From positions 1-50,271 of the forward strand of contig JAILQQ010000162.1 of assembly GCA_024698885.1 (NCBI GenBank): a stretch of 50,271 bases of DNA, read 5' to 3'. Below are positions 34,339 to 43,314 of the stretch, in pieces. The position numbers were made by a program, and so were the translations under genes. The stretch comes from Lachnospiraceae bacterium. GTDB taxonomy: Bacteria > Bacillota > Clostridia > Lachnospirales > Lachnospiraceae. The notes below the pieces were generated by a model. The model was not told where the DNA came from and did no database searches. It was given only the letters and a program-made list of their open reading frames with translations. The stretch's first letter is position 1; every line of letters begins with the position of its first letter.

Positions 34339-36210
34339 TTAACAGAAGAACTGATCGCAGCCCATGCCGCTGTCTTTCTTTTCTTCCTGTCTGGGTTCGA
34401 GTTCTACGGCTTTCAGCCTGCCGTCCCTGCAGGTGCTTTTTATGGTATAGACCTTGCCGCCGACAGATCCCTTTGTGATGAGATTCACATCGACCTTTCC
34501 GGTCGCATTGAACGGTAAGTTGTCGGTTATGACACATTCCCCGGGCAGCTGGTTTGGATCGAACTGCTCACGGTTACCGAATGTTTCAAGCAGGGCGTTT
34601 CTGACGGTCTTCCTTGCCCCTATGCCCGTACCCTGTGTCTGGACATACAGGACCGGTATGGTGTCGTATATCTTCTTGTCGTATTTCGGGACTACCGCAC
34701 ATGCTTCTATGCCCTCCTGCTTTGATACAGCGGTCTCTATGACGCCGGCATTGAAATCGATCCCCTCGTTGTTTGCGAAGAAGCGGTTCATCCTGCCCGC
34801 ATACGTGAGAGTACCGTCACCCGGTGTCGAGACAAGATCGAATGTGCAGATGTAAGGCCTGCCGTCTATCTTTTCTCTTTCGAAGAACACCTTGTCTCCG
34901 ATGCATCCGCTGCTTATCGAGTCAGACGAGATGTAAAGTCCTCCTGTGCGTGGCCCTTCATCGAGGGTATAGAACTTTCCGTCATCCTCGTCATATATCC
35001 TTACCTCGACGCCCGGAAGAGGCTTTCCTATGGTATCGGCCGTATCCATACGCGGATCGGGTATTATGCAGGCTCCTCCGGCCTCGGACAGGCCGTATCC
35101 GCTGACGGCTCTTGTATGACCGCCGTTCTTTTTGATGAAGCTGTTTATCCTGTTGAGTGTATCCGGCGATACATACGCTCCTCCGAGTGTCACCAGCTGA
35201 AGGCTCGAAAAGTCGAAAGATGTGTCGGCAGAGCATTTCATCCATTCCTCAAACTGCTGCGCGCTCGTCATAAGCATGCTGACCCTGTATTTCTTTATAG
35301 CCCTGTGGAAGTGCGCATTGAAGCCTCCCATAGGTACTATGACATTCGTTATCCCAAAAGCAAGCGGAACATGCACCATGTTTATCATCCCGTATGCCGC
35401 CGTCATCTCCTTGGTCATGGCCGTGACGGCGCCGTCTGCCATCTGACTGATAAGCTCATGCTTCATAAGGCTGACAGCCGCGCTGTTCATTGCACGGTCG
35501 GACAGCAGTATCGGCTTATGTATGCCCTTGGTCGTCCCTGAAGTATGTGTGATCACTGCCGTCTCGTCATTTCTCTTAGCGCCCGGTGTAAATGATGTCG
35601 TCTCATAACGGTCTATAAGCCTGTCCATCGTATCGACATCCGGGCAGACATTAACAATGCGCTCGTACAGTTTGGACTGAAGTCTTTCGAGCGGAGCCGC
35701 AAACGGCCCGTCCACATAAGTCCTTAAAACAATCGCGTTTCTCAGAGTCCCTCCCTTTTTTTCTTTCGAGATCATGCGAAGAACTCCGGGCCAAGCGTAA
35801 CCGACAGATAAGATGATGTCAGTGATCTCTTCCTTCTCTATGGTCTCGTGCCAGCGCTCTTCATCGTAGGTCTCTTCGACAGGTATCATCGATACCGAGA
35901 CTCCCAGCATGTTAAGAGCGTAAAAAGCGATGATGCACTCGGACGAGATGTTACCGATCATGCCGACTCTTGAGCCGTTTTGCTCGCATATATCAAGAGC
36001 GGCAAATACCTCGGCATATCTGTCCCAGCTGCGAAAGAACTGGCGATAGGTATATCTGCGCCTGTCGTCAATGAGAGCGGTCCTGTCCAGCCGCTCCTCG
36101 CTGAAAGAATTCAGTTCTTTTACGAACTTCCATGCCTTCTGACCGACTATCGTCCCTTTGTCGATACGTCCCTTTATTATCTGCAGTTTTTCTGATTCTT
36201 TCTTTGTCAT
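34339..36210 (-). CDS. Adenylate-forming enzyme (AMP-binding family) 1 with GMGCD tail
   Basis: 623 residues of the acyl-CoA synthetase/NRPS adenylation superfamily. The ATP loop (A3) is THTSGTTKGIHKP at about residue 221. A5 appears as SGYGLSEAGGACI, A7 as CTFDLV, A8 as GRMNRFFANNEGIDF (about 471) and the catalytic Lys of A10 in NATGKVDV (about 570). A8 is unusual: the common G-R-x-D-D is G-R-M-N-R. Such enzymes activate a carboxylate as an acyl-adenylate, usually passing it to a thiol; the acid cannot be inferred. The C-terminus EEKKDSGMGCDQFFC copies the Cys-rich motif of the small protein encoded next. TAGGAAAAG precedes the ATG. Only 18 bases separate it from the DUF2156-GNAT gene. Confidence 0.85.
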   Translation of the reverse strand: MTKKESEKLQIIKGRIDKGTIVGQKAWKFVKELNSFSEERLDRTALIDDRRRYTYRQFFRSWDRYAEVFAALDICEQNGSRVGMIGNISSECIIAFYALNMLGVSVSMIPVEETYDEERWHETIEKEEITDIILSVGYAWPGVLRMISKEKKGGTLRNAIVLRTYVDGPFAAPLERLQSKLYERIVNVCPDVDTMDRLIDRYETTSFTPGAKRNDETAVITHTSGTTKGIHKPILLSDRAMNSAAVSLMKHELISQMADGAVTAMTKEMTAAYGMINMVHVPLAFGITNVIVPMGGFNAHFHRAIKKYRVSMLMTSAQQFEEWMKCSADTSFDFSSLQLVTLGGAYVSPDTLNRINSFIKKNGGHTRAVSGYGLSEAGGACIIPDPRMDTADTIGKPLPGVEVRIYDEDDGKFYTLDEGPRTGGLYISSDSISSGCIGDKVFFEREKIDGRPYICTFDLVSTPGDGTLTYAGRMNRFFANNEGIDFNAGVIETAVSKQEGIEACAVVPKYDKKIYDTIPVLYVQTQGTGIGARKTVRNALLETFGNREQFDPNQLPGECVITDNLPFNATGKVDVNLITKGSVGGKVYTIKSTCRDGRLKAVELEPRQEEKKDSGMGCDQFFC

Positions 36211-36228
36211 GCTCTTTTCCTACCATCA

Positions 36229-37905
36229 TTATATCAGCATCATATCCATTCTTCCGATGCTTCCGTCGTACCCTCGTATAAGTGCTTTTACCGCAGGCAT
36301 ATGTGCGAAACCGGCCTCCTCCGCTTCAAGCAGCGCCCTGACGGCTTCCGTTTCCTTCTCCGGTTCATCCATGACAGTTGAGATTTCTAACCCGGTCCCG
36401 TTCTTACTATACCAGATCATCCCTCCGTCAGAGAGAATGGCTATTCGTCCCTCTGCGCGCATATGATCCTTAAGCGCATAGGACAGTGCCTCCACATCCC
36501 AGATCACATCCCCTTCCCGTTCAAAGAAGCGTTTTCTGCACAAAAGGAGATGCTTCATAATATACGCCGTTCCTTTTCCCGTGACATCTTCCGCTGTGAT
36601 CCGGTGCTCTGACGCTCCTCTTTCTATCCGCTTCTCCGGAGAGCTGCAGAAGCTTTCGAACCCCCGCTTCTCATAGAAAGGCACGAGCTCCTCACTTTCC
36701 GGAACGGTGATCAGCAGACATTTATTTCTCTCTGTTATATGTTCCATGAGTTCCGTCGCAAAACCCTTCCCGCGATATCTCTTATCCGTGGAGAGCGCAT
36801 AAAGATATATCGCCGGTACAGTTTCCCCGCCCCTCATGATACTGCAGGGAATAAGCGCCGCCTGACATACTGCTTTTCCCTGTACAAATCGTTTCAGTAT
36901 CCTGTGACTATCGATAAAGAACTCAGCGAGAGATCGCGGATCATTAAAGGCCGACAGATAAAGGCTGACCGTCTCTTCCCTGTCCGCCTCATCGGCAAAG
37001 GCATACTGCCCGTGATACACATAATAATTCCTGAGCAGCCTGTACCCGTGATAACTTGATTTGGAAAATCTGAGCCCCGGGTTTCCGGCATCATCCTCTC
37101 TGTTGATCACAGCATAACGGCCTTTCATTCTCCGGGCAAATTCACGGTTTATCATCTGATAGACGCCCCTGACATTATCATAGGCTTTTTCAAAATGCAC
37201 CGTGATCTGATCCTCTGTTTGCAAAGATGCGAGCATAAAAGCCACGATCGCACCGTTCTGCTCAAGTACGAAACCCTGTAACCCCAGCTCCTTACGATAA
37301 GTCAGAGCCTTCATCAGCGCATTTCTCTCTGCCTCAAAGGAATCTCGTTCATCTTCCCCTGAACCAAGCTTTGTTTTGATCCAATGATCTTCCAGGACAA
37401 GACAGGGCTGTATATCTTCCTCTTCAAGCTCCCGAAACGCCCACGTTCCGCCTTCCAGAAAATGCTTTATATGGTTTCTCTTACCTGCAAAATGCCCTCC
37501 CTTAAGCTCCGCAAGCATTTCTGTATCATAGATATAATCAAAATCGTCCCGAAAAGGTATGGCCTCGTATTCCCCCGGAAAATGCTTCTGGATCCACCGT
37601 ACCTGTTCTTCCGTTACGCTCGCGAGAACCGGTTCCTCTTCCGGATCCTGAAGTAAACGGAGTATCTGTGCCTTTTCTTCGTCATCCCCCCCGACCGGGA
37701 ATGAATAATACCTCTTCCGGTTATCATCCTCCCATGAGATGATCATACATCCGCAGGCATTGGCTATCTTTCCGTGATACGTTTCGGCCCAGATAAAGCA
37801 GTTTGCAAACGCATAATCACAGGAGCGGACATTCTCCTTAGCGATGCAGCTGTTCCATGCCTCTCTGTATTTAAGCGTTATATCCTCGAAAACCAGTTTA
37901 TCCAT
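36229..37905 (-). CDS. DUF2156 domain fused to GNAT acetyltransferase domain
   Basis: 558 residues. The first 300 resemble DUF2156, the acyl/aminoacyl-transferase-like fold also found in phosphatidylglycerol lysyltransferase. Matching features are LKYREAWNSCIAKENVRSCDYAFANCFIW, KRNHIKHFLEG and a late AVINREDDAGNPGLRFSKSSYHG. The second part has a GNAT acetyl-CoA loop in LYALSTDKRYRGKGFATELMEHI and the LVPFYEKRGFESF element. A third segment (about 440-558) lacks recognisable motifs. The protein could transfer an aminoacyl or acyl group onto a small molecule or peptide, which would suit the adenylating enzymes on either side. Spacing is 4 bases from the preceding ligase gene and 18 to the next, so it is firmly inside the operon. 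Confidence 0.75.
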   Translation of the reverse strand: MDKLVFEDITLKYREAWNSCIAKENVRSCDYAFANCFIWAETYHGKIANACGCMIISWEDDNRKRYYSFPVGGDDEEKAQILRLLQDPEEEPVLASVTEEQVRWIQKHFPGEYEAIPFRDDFDYIYDTEMLAELKGGHFAGKRNHIKHFLEGGTWAFRELEEEDIQPCLVLEDHWIKTKLGSGEDERDSFEAERNALMKALTYRKELGLQGFVLEQNGAIVAFMLASLQTEDQITVHFEKAYDNVRGVYQMINREFARRMKGRYAVINREDDAGNPGLRFSKSSYHGYRLLRNYYVYHGQYAFADEADREETVSLYLSAFNDPRSLAEFFIDSHRILKRFVQGKAVCQAALIPCSIMRGGETVPAIYLYALSTDKRYRGKGFATELMEHITERNKCLLITVPESEELVPFYEKRGFESFCSSPEKRIERGASEHRITAEDVTGKGTAYIMKHLLLCRKRFFEREGDVIWDVEALSYALKDHMRAEGRIAILSDGGMIWYSKNGTGLEISTVMDEPEKETEAVRALLEAEEAGFAHMPAVKALIRGYDGSIGRMDMMLI

Positions 37906-37909
37906 TCTC

Positions 37910-39724
37910 TTATTCTTCCAGTTCGTCCGGAAGGCCGGCTCTTAATCCCGGTGCATCTTTAAACGGTACCAGTTCAACATCTTTAAGCAAACCGTCCTTT
38001 CGTTCGGGGTTTATGCGATACAGTCTGCCCTTAAGCTGCCCATCCGTGATCCTTTTGGCATCGACCTTACCCATTGCGTTCAGAGGCAGTTTCTTTGCGA
38101 TCATGCATTGTCCCGGCAGATTTGTATCCTTTATCATTCCTTCATCAATAAAAACTCTTACAAGTGCTTCTTCTATTACTCGCTCTGCGTCATCCTCACT
38201 GTCCGTTACCGAGACGTTCAGTACCGGTATGGTATCGTGTATGGACTTGTCGTATCCCGGCGTGATGCAGCAGTTCTCTATTCCCGGCTGACCCGACATC
38301 GCTGTCTCTATGAGTCCGGCGTCGAAGCGTATGCCTTCGTTATTCACGAAATACCTGTTCATGCGGCCCGCGTATCTGAGATATCCGTCTTCGCCGGCAT
38401 TCACAAGATCATATGTGTTAAGATACTTTCCGTCGCCGGTGTCCTTGAGGCTGAAGAACTGTTTATTGCCTATGCGGCCGCCGCTCACGGAAGGTGAAGA
38501 TATGAAGAGCACTCCCCTGCGGGCCTTGTCCGACAGATCGTAAAACTTCTTCTCATCCTCATCATACAGCTTTATCCTTACCCCCGAAAGGGGTTTTCCC
38601 ATAGAATCATCATCTCTTTCAGGATCGGACAGCATACAGGCTCCGGCTGTTTCCGAAAGTCCGTAGCCGAGCGTCACCTTTGCTTTTGAACCGCAGTCTT
38701 TCAGAAAAGAGTTAAATCTTTGCTTCTTATTTGCCGACACATAGCTTCCTCCGACAAATACGAACCGGAGCGCCGAAAGATCCGGCTTTCGTTTGAGCTT
38801 CATGAAGGCGTCCATGTATGCGGCCGTGGCAAAGAGCACGTTCACCTTGTTGTTTTCCAGTATGGCGGCGATATCCTCTATGTAGCGGACACCCGGCGCG
38901 AGCACCAGCCTGCCGCCGAAGGCAAGCGTAAGGTGCACCATATCGGTAAATGCGTAAGCTGACGACATGTCCATAAAAAGAGAACTCACGGCGTTTCCGA
39001 TAAGCTTTTTGAATCTGTTTTCTGAAAGCATGCTCAAAGCCGCTTCGTTCAGTCCCTTGTCCGAAAGAGGGACCGGCTTGTGTATGCCTCGCGTCGTGCC
39101 CGACGTATGAGCAATGACAGCGGCATTATCGTTCTTCTTTCCGACTTCTATGTCATATGCCTCGTAACGCTTAAGCAGCTTGTCCATGAACAGAACGCCT
39201 TTGTACTCTCTCAGCCATCTGCGTTTTATCCACATCTGCAGTTTTTCTTCATCCGGGACATACTCTTCCGTAAGAGGTATTTGAAGGATAATTATCCTTT
39301 TTATTCCGATAGATGAACGCTCTCTGACGATCCTTTCCAGAAGATCAGGATTGATCACGTTGTCCGCAAGTATGAGATCGGTGATGCTTTCTTCTCTTAC
39401 CATGCGTTCCCATCTTGCCGGATCCATGAGATCAGACATGTGTACCATAGATACGGAGGTGCCCGTCATGTTAAGCGCGTAAAAAGCAATGATGGTCTCT
39501 GCCGCAGGTGTTCCGGTCATGCCTGCCCTTGCGTTATTCGATCCGCAAATACCCAGGGCCGAGAAGACCTCGGCATACAGTTCCCATTTTCGCAGCATAC
39601 GCCGGTAGGTATATTCGTTTTTTCCGTCACTTAACGCAACAGAATCAAGGCGCTCATCACTTTCCACGTTGAGCGCCCTGATAAACTGCCAGCATTTCTG
39701 ATTTGTTTTGACATATCCAGCCAT
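37910..39724 (-). CDS. Adenylate-forming enzyme (AMP-binding family) 2
   Basis: 604 residues, clearly a paralogue of the ligase at 34.3-36.2 kb. The A3 loop is AHTSGTTRGIHKP (about residue 205), A5 is LGYGLSETAGACM, A7 NTYDLV, A8 GRMNRYFVNNEGIRF (about 453) and A10 LNAMGKVDA (about 550) with its Lys. As in the sister enzymes, A8 reads GRMN rather than GRxDD. It lacks the GMGCD tail and ends in LPDELEE, like the fused ligase at 43.3 kb (MPDELKKHADR). It starts one base after the stop of the small acidic protein gene and has only a weak ribosome site, which implies coupled translation. The substrate acid is unknown. Confidence 0.85.
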   Translation of the reverse strand: MAGYVKTNQKCWQFIRALNVESDERLDSVALSDGKNEYTYRRMLRKWELYAEVFSALGICGSNNARAGMTGTPAAETIIAFYALNMTGTSVSMVHMSDLMDPARWERMVREESITDLILADNVINPDLLERIVRERSSIGIKRIIILQIPLTEEYVPDEEKLQMWIKRRWLREYKGVLFMDKLLKRYEAYDIEVGKKNDNAAVIAHTSGTTRGIHKPVPLSDKGLNEAALSMLSENRFKKLIGNAVSSLFMDMSSAYAFTDMVHLTLAFGGRLVLAPGVRYIEDIAAILENNKVNVLFATAAYMDAFMKLKRKPDLSALRFVFVGGSYVSANKKQRFNSFLKDCGSKAKVTLGYGLSETAGACMLSDPERDDDSMGKPLSGVRIKLYDEDEKKFYDLSDKARRGVLFISSPSVSGGRIGNKQFFSLKDTGDGKYLNTYDLVNAGEDGYLRYAGRMNRYFVNNEGIRFDAGLIETAMSGQPGIENCCITPGYDKSIHDTIPVLNVSVTDSEDDAERVIEEALVRVFIDEGMIKDTNLPGQCMIAKKLPLNAMGKVDAKRITDGQLKGRLYRINPERKDGLLKDVELVPFKDAPGLRAGLPDELEE

Positions 39725-39725
39725 G

Positions 39726-40013
39726 TCAGCTATTTTTATCGTCCTTCTTTTCGTCCTTCTTTTCTTCCTTAACGACCTCTGCCTTTACATCGATGACCTC
39801 GTCTTCTTCGTCATCATCATCGTCTTCCTCGTCACCATCGTCACGATTCCTGCAGCAAGGCACCTTGTCACAGCCTCTGCCTTCCTCCTCGTCATCGCGG
39901 TCTTTAAAGAAAGGCATTTCGTCGCAGCCAAAACCGGTCTTCTTTGCACACTTCTCAGCTTTTTCAGCAATACTTGCAGCAAATGTGAGTCCTCTTATTA
40001 CTTCGCAGATCAT
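39726..40013 (-). CDS. Small acidic Cys-rich protein 2
   Basis: 95 residues from ATG 40013, which has AAAGGAG 7 nt upstream; the frame is open further but without a ribosome site. The N-terminus ICEVIRGLTFAASIAEKAEKCAKK looks like an amphipathic helix. Two copies of one motif follow: FGCDEMPFFKDRDDEEE and RGCDKVPCCRNRDDGDEEDD. The C-terminus is a run of Asp/Glu and Lys. The protein shares GCD-x-x-P-C-C-(K/R)-x-x-D-D with the small protein at 34.0-34.3 kb. It may be a carrier, metal-binding or substrate peptide for the ligases. A SigA-like promoter lies 75 bases upstream, so it may be expressed more strongly than the genes before it. Confidence 0.72.
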   Translation of the reverse strand: MICEVIRGLTFAASIAEKAEKCAKKTGFGCDEMPFFKDRDDEEEGRGCDKVPCCRNRDDGDEEDDDDDEEDEVIDVKAEVVKEEKKDEKKDDKNS

Positions 40014-40087
40014 CTTAGTCTCCTTTTCTGTTTCATAATCTTTCGTATGCTTCTCGATCAGATTCAGCAACTGATCCTTCTATATTA

Positions 40088-40117
40088 ATCTTAATCATCA
40101 GGGTATTCACTTGTCAA
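40088..40117 (-). promoter_or_regulatory. SigA-type promoter inside the ligase operon
   Basis: On the minus strand TTGACA (40117-40112) and TAAGAT (40093-40088) are 18 bases apart. This falls in the only sizeable gap of the operon (159 bases) and would add transcription of small protein 2, ligase 2, DUF2156-GNAT, ligase 1 and small protein 1. Confidence 0.65.
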
Positions 40118-40172
40118 GTCTTCCGCTTTAGATCGATCTCATCAAATCATGTCGCGCCGTCTTTTCTGTCTT

Positions 40173-41936
40173 TTACAGCGTTATCATGAGGTTGTTCATT
40201 TCCATAGAGGCCATGTAATTGACATTCTTTGCAAGTCTGGTCACCACGCGTATGCCGAGACCCGACGCGGGATCATCCCCTGAGTTCTTTTCGAGCCATT
40301 TGACAGGATCGAAAGGTTTTCCGTCATCTCTGAGTCTTATTACTCCGGAATCGTCGTGGAATACGAATCTCAGATCCACATTTCCCTTCTTTCCTTCCGG
40401 GTATCCGTGCAGTACGGTGTTGCCGGCCATCTCTTCTACGAACAGAGCCAGCATGCTTGCCTTTGCTTTTTTCGCGCCTCTTTCGATGCAGAAGATCCTT
40501 ACTTCTTCCGAAGCTTTAATGACTTCATCAATGTCGTGAACGGTCACCTCGTACAGTTCTTCAGGTTTGGCACCGAAGCTATCCGGAAGGATGAGGAACC
40601 CATCCGGCTTGAAAGGGAATTTTTTATTGCAGACGAACGGAACAAGTATGGTCAGCACAAATGTAAGTATGCCTGCCAGAGCAAAGCCGAATTCCGCGCC
40701 GCGAAGGCCGAATGATATGCCGAGCCCGACAACGCACACGATCGGCAGCACACCCTCACGCATGATATCGATGATATAACTCTGTTTGAGGCGCATCGTT
40801 CCCTGATAAGTACCGCTTACAGAGAAGCTGAGCGCCATGAACATGAACTGTATACCCCAGTACCTGATGAATGCCGCACCCTGATCGACGGCGGCCACAG
40901 CGTCAGGTTCAACAAACAGCATCGCGAAAGGTTTAGGGAAGATCGAGATCAGTAAACCCAGTACGATGAATACGGCGGCCGTGATCTTCATCGCCTGCGT
41001 GATGCTGTGCTCAAGTCCGCGTCTGTCCTCTTCACTGTACATAAGGCTGCTGAGGATCGACGTTGATACGAACATTCCCAGCATCAGCGCAAATATGATC
41101 GAAAACGCGTTGTTCGCTATGGAAAGACCCGTTACCGCCATCGTGTCAGCTATAGCAAGAAGAAAAGTGTTGAATACAAGTGTTCTCAAAGCCTGGCAGC
41201 CCATGTTGATGGCATGCGGTATGCCTCGAAGGCCGACATCACCGAGGTCTTTAAGCTTCAGGCCTTTCCATGTAAAGTGGATCAGGCGGTCCTTTCTTAA
41301 GTAATGCGTCATTATGACTGTGAATCCAACGACATTGCTGAGTGTCGTAGCGACTGCCATACCGAACATTCCGCCGTTAAATACCGTGACGTTCAAAAGG
41401 TCGAATACTATGTCTGCTATGAGGGTCGAAACCATTGCCATCATGCTGCGTTTTTTATCGTTATCGAGCATCATGATGCCCGAAAGCAGCTGGGTAAAGC
41501 GCGTGAAAAATATACCCGGAGCGTATCCCCGAAGGTAATCGCTTATCATTTTGACTATCTGAGGATCGCCCGTTTTGGCTCCCAGCACCGAACCAAGCCA
41601 CGGCGCCAGGAAAAACACAAGCAGAGCCGATAAAACAGCATAGACGGCTGCCGCTATCATCACGATACTGAACACCTGATCTACTCTGTCGCGCTGCGCT
41701 TTGCCCATGTAGCGGGTGCACATTACCCCGACTCCTCCGAGGACGCCTCCGAACAGATTTATCAGCATGACGACAGGCTGCAGAAGTCCGGAGGCCGCAA
41801 CCGCGTCAGGTCCGAGGAACTGTCCTGTGACTATGCCGTCGATCATAACACAGGCTATGCCCGCCACGATACTGATCGCGTTGGTGATCAGTATGCCCAT
41901 GAACATCTTATTCAGCAGATGGGTGTCAGATTTCAT
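40173..41936 (-). CDS. MATE transporter fused to SpoIIAB/RsbW-like HATPase domain
   Basis: 587 residues. Residues 1 to about 440 form a MATE-type exporter (MIDGIVTGQFLGPDAVAASGLLQPVV, GGVGVMCTRYMGKAQRD, and a second-half repeat). The last 130 residues are a GHKL ATP-binding domain of the anti-sigma-factor kinase type. Its N-box is VEEMAGNTVLHGYPEG (about 500), the D-x-G box is RLRDDGKPFDP (about 535) and GLGIRVVTRL completes the ATP lid region. An exporter with an attached Ser/anti-sigma kinase-like domain could sense or be gated by ATP, or signal transport state. ATG 41936 has AGGAAGG six bases upstream and overlaps the preceding transporter gene by 11 bases. The first MATE gene in this window (1010-2461) lacks the domain. 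Confidence 0.85.
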   Translation of the reverse strand: MKSDTHLLNKMFMGILITNAISIVAGIACVMIDGIVTGQFLGPDAVAASGLLQPVVMLINLFGGVLGGVGVMCTRYMGKAQRDRVDQVFSIVMIAAAVYAVLSALLVFFLAPWLGSVLGAKTGDPQIVKMISDYLRGYAPGIFFTRFTQLLSGIMMLDNDKKRSMMAMVSTLIADIVFDLLNVTVFNGGMFGMAVATTLSNVVGFTVIMTHYLRKDRLIHFTWKGLKLKDLGDVGLRGIPHAINMGCQALRTLVFNTFLLAIADTMAVTGLSIANNAFSIIFALMLGMFVSTSILSSLMYSEEDRRGLEHSITQAMKITAAVFIVLGLLISIFPKPFAMLFVEPDAVAAVDQGAAFIRYWGIQFMFMALSFSVSGTYQGTMRLKQSYIIDIMREGVLPIVCVVGLGISFGLRGAEFGFALAGILTFVLTILVPFVCNKKFPFKPDGFLILPDSFGAKPEELYEVTVHDIDEVIKASEEVRIFCIERGAKKAKASMLALFVEEMAGNTVLHGYPEGKKGNVDLRFVFHDDSGVIRLRDDGKPFDPVKWLEKNSGDDPASGLGIRVVTRLAKNVNYMASMEMNNLMITL

Positions 41937-43281
41937 TATCAGCCTTCCTTTCAAGATCAAAGAACAGTAAAAAAATCACAAGTGCAACCACACACACCAG
42001 CGCCGGTATCCATATGAACAGCATAGAGATCATGTTGCATGCTGCTTCCGGCTGTACCTCCAGAGCAGCATTGAACCCGGCTGTGGCAAGAAGACTTCCA
42101 AACACGACGCTCGAAAGGCCGGTTCCCAGCTTTTCCGTCGCGGAAAGCCCGGCGTTGCCGGTCCCGGCTTTGAACTGTCCGGTTGTTTTCTCCGTATATA
42201 CGACCATGTCAGCTGTCAGAGCAACGATCGTTCCCTTGTGAAGACCGTTACCCAGGCCTTGCAGCGCATTGAACATAAGCATCGGCGTTATCGACGGAGC
42301 ACTGAGTCCGAAACCTATAGATCCAAGGATGGCAATGACAAGACCTGCCGCAAATACTTTCTGCTTTCCAAACTTTTCTGTCAGAAACGGGACCGCAAAC
42401 ATTGTCAATACTGTCGGGATCATACTTGTCATGAGTATCAGACTCACATAACTCATATCATTAAGGATATACAGGGAATAATATGTCGCCCCTGACGCCA
42501 TCAGCTGCATCATAATCATGATCAGCAGATCACAGACTATGAGGGTGGCCCAGTATCTGTTTTTAAGCAGCAGGACCAGGGATGCTGCCGATTCCTTTAT
42601 GAGGCTTTTTTTTTCACGAGCCGGTGCTGTCTGGACCCTTTCTCTGGTCCCGATGACAGTTATCAGAGTCAGTACCAGCATGATGGCGCAGAACACAGTC
42701 ATGGAACGTGTATACGCCACCTGTGTATTCTGATTGCCGGGCTCATCAGTGAAGATATTCAGAAGCCTGACAAATACGATAGCTCCTAACATGTTGCCGA
42801 TGGTTCTCGTCAGCGCCTGTATGCTGCTGAGTATCGTCTGTTCTTTTCTGTCACCGGATAAAAGAGACACCATCGAATAGTGGGATATCTGCATGAATGT
42901 CATCATCACCGTGTTTACGATGTTGTATATCAGGAATACATAGACGTATTTCAGCAGCTGAGGCAGCCCGGGCGGCACCCAGAACAGCAGCATCAGAGAC
43001 ACGGCAAAAGGCAGGCACATCCGCAGAAGCCATATCCTTGCTTTTCCGAAACTCGAAACGGTATTGTCTATGATATTGCCTATTACTACATCGGATATCC
43101 CGTCAAAGACCTTTGATACAGCGATTATTGCAGAGCAGGCAGCAATATCAAGCAGGGCTACATTCGTAAGATAGATAAGAAAGTATCCCGTGATCGCCCC
43201 GAAAGCGAATTTTATTCCGATTCCACCTGCAGTGTAACATATCCTTTCAACCCACCCAGGACGTTCAGTCTTTGTAGTCAT
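41926..43281 (-). CDS. GPH/MelB-type MFS transporter
   Basis: A 451-residue, 12-helix transporter of the glycoside-pentoside-hexuronide:cation symporter group. The first half contains AVSKVFDGISDVVIGNIIDNT, which is the typical D-x-x-S-D-x-x-x-G segment of that family, and GKARIWLLRMCLPFA. The second half repeats the fold. It may import a sugar-like or other small substrate, or export the operon's product; the operon otherwise has no sugar genes. It lies 33 bases after the hydrolase-ligase gene and overlaps the MATE-HATPase gene. Confidence 0.85.
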   Translation of the reverse strand: MTTKTERPGWVERICYTAGGIGIKFAFGAITGYFLIYLTNVALLDIAACSAIIAVSKVFDGISDVVIGNIIDNTVSSFGKARIWLLRMCLPFAVSLMLLFWVPPGLPQLLKYVYVFLIYNIVNTVMMTFMQISHYSMVSLLSGDRKEQTILSSIQALTRTIGNMLGAIVFVRLLNIFTDEPGNQNTQVAYTRSMTVFCAIMLVLTLITVIGTRERVQTAPAREKKSLIKESAASLVLLLKNRYWATLIVCDLLIMIMMQLMASGATYYSLYILNDMSYVSLILMTSMIPTVLTMFAVPFLTEKFGKQKVFAAGLVIAILGSIGFGLSAPSITPMLMFNALQGLGNGLHKGTIVALTADMVVYTEKTTGQFKAGTGNAGLSATEKLGTGLSSVVFGSLLATAGFNAALEVQPEAACNMISMLFIWIPALVCVVALVIFLLFFDLERKADNEI

Positions 43282-43314
43282 AATCCAATAAACCTTTCAA
43301 TATCTCAATCTTCC

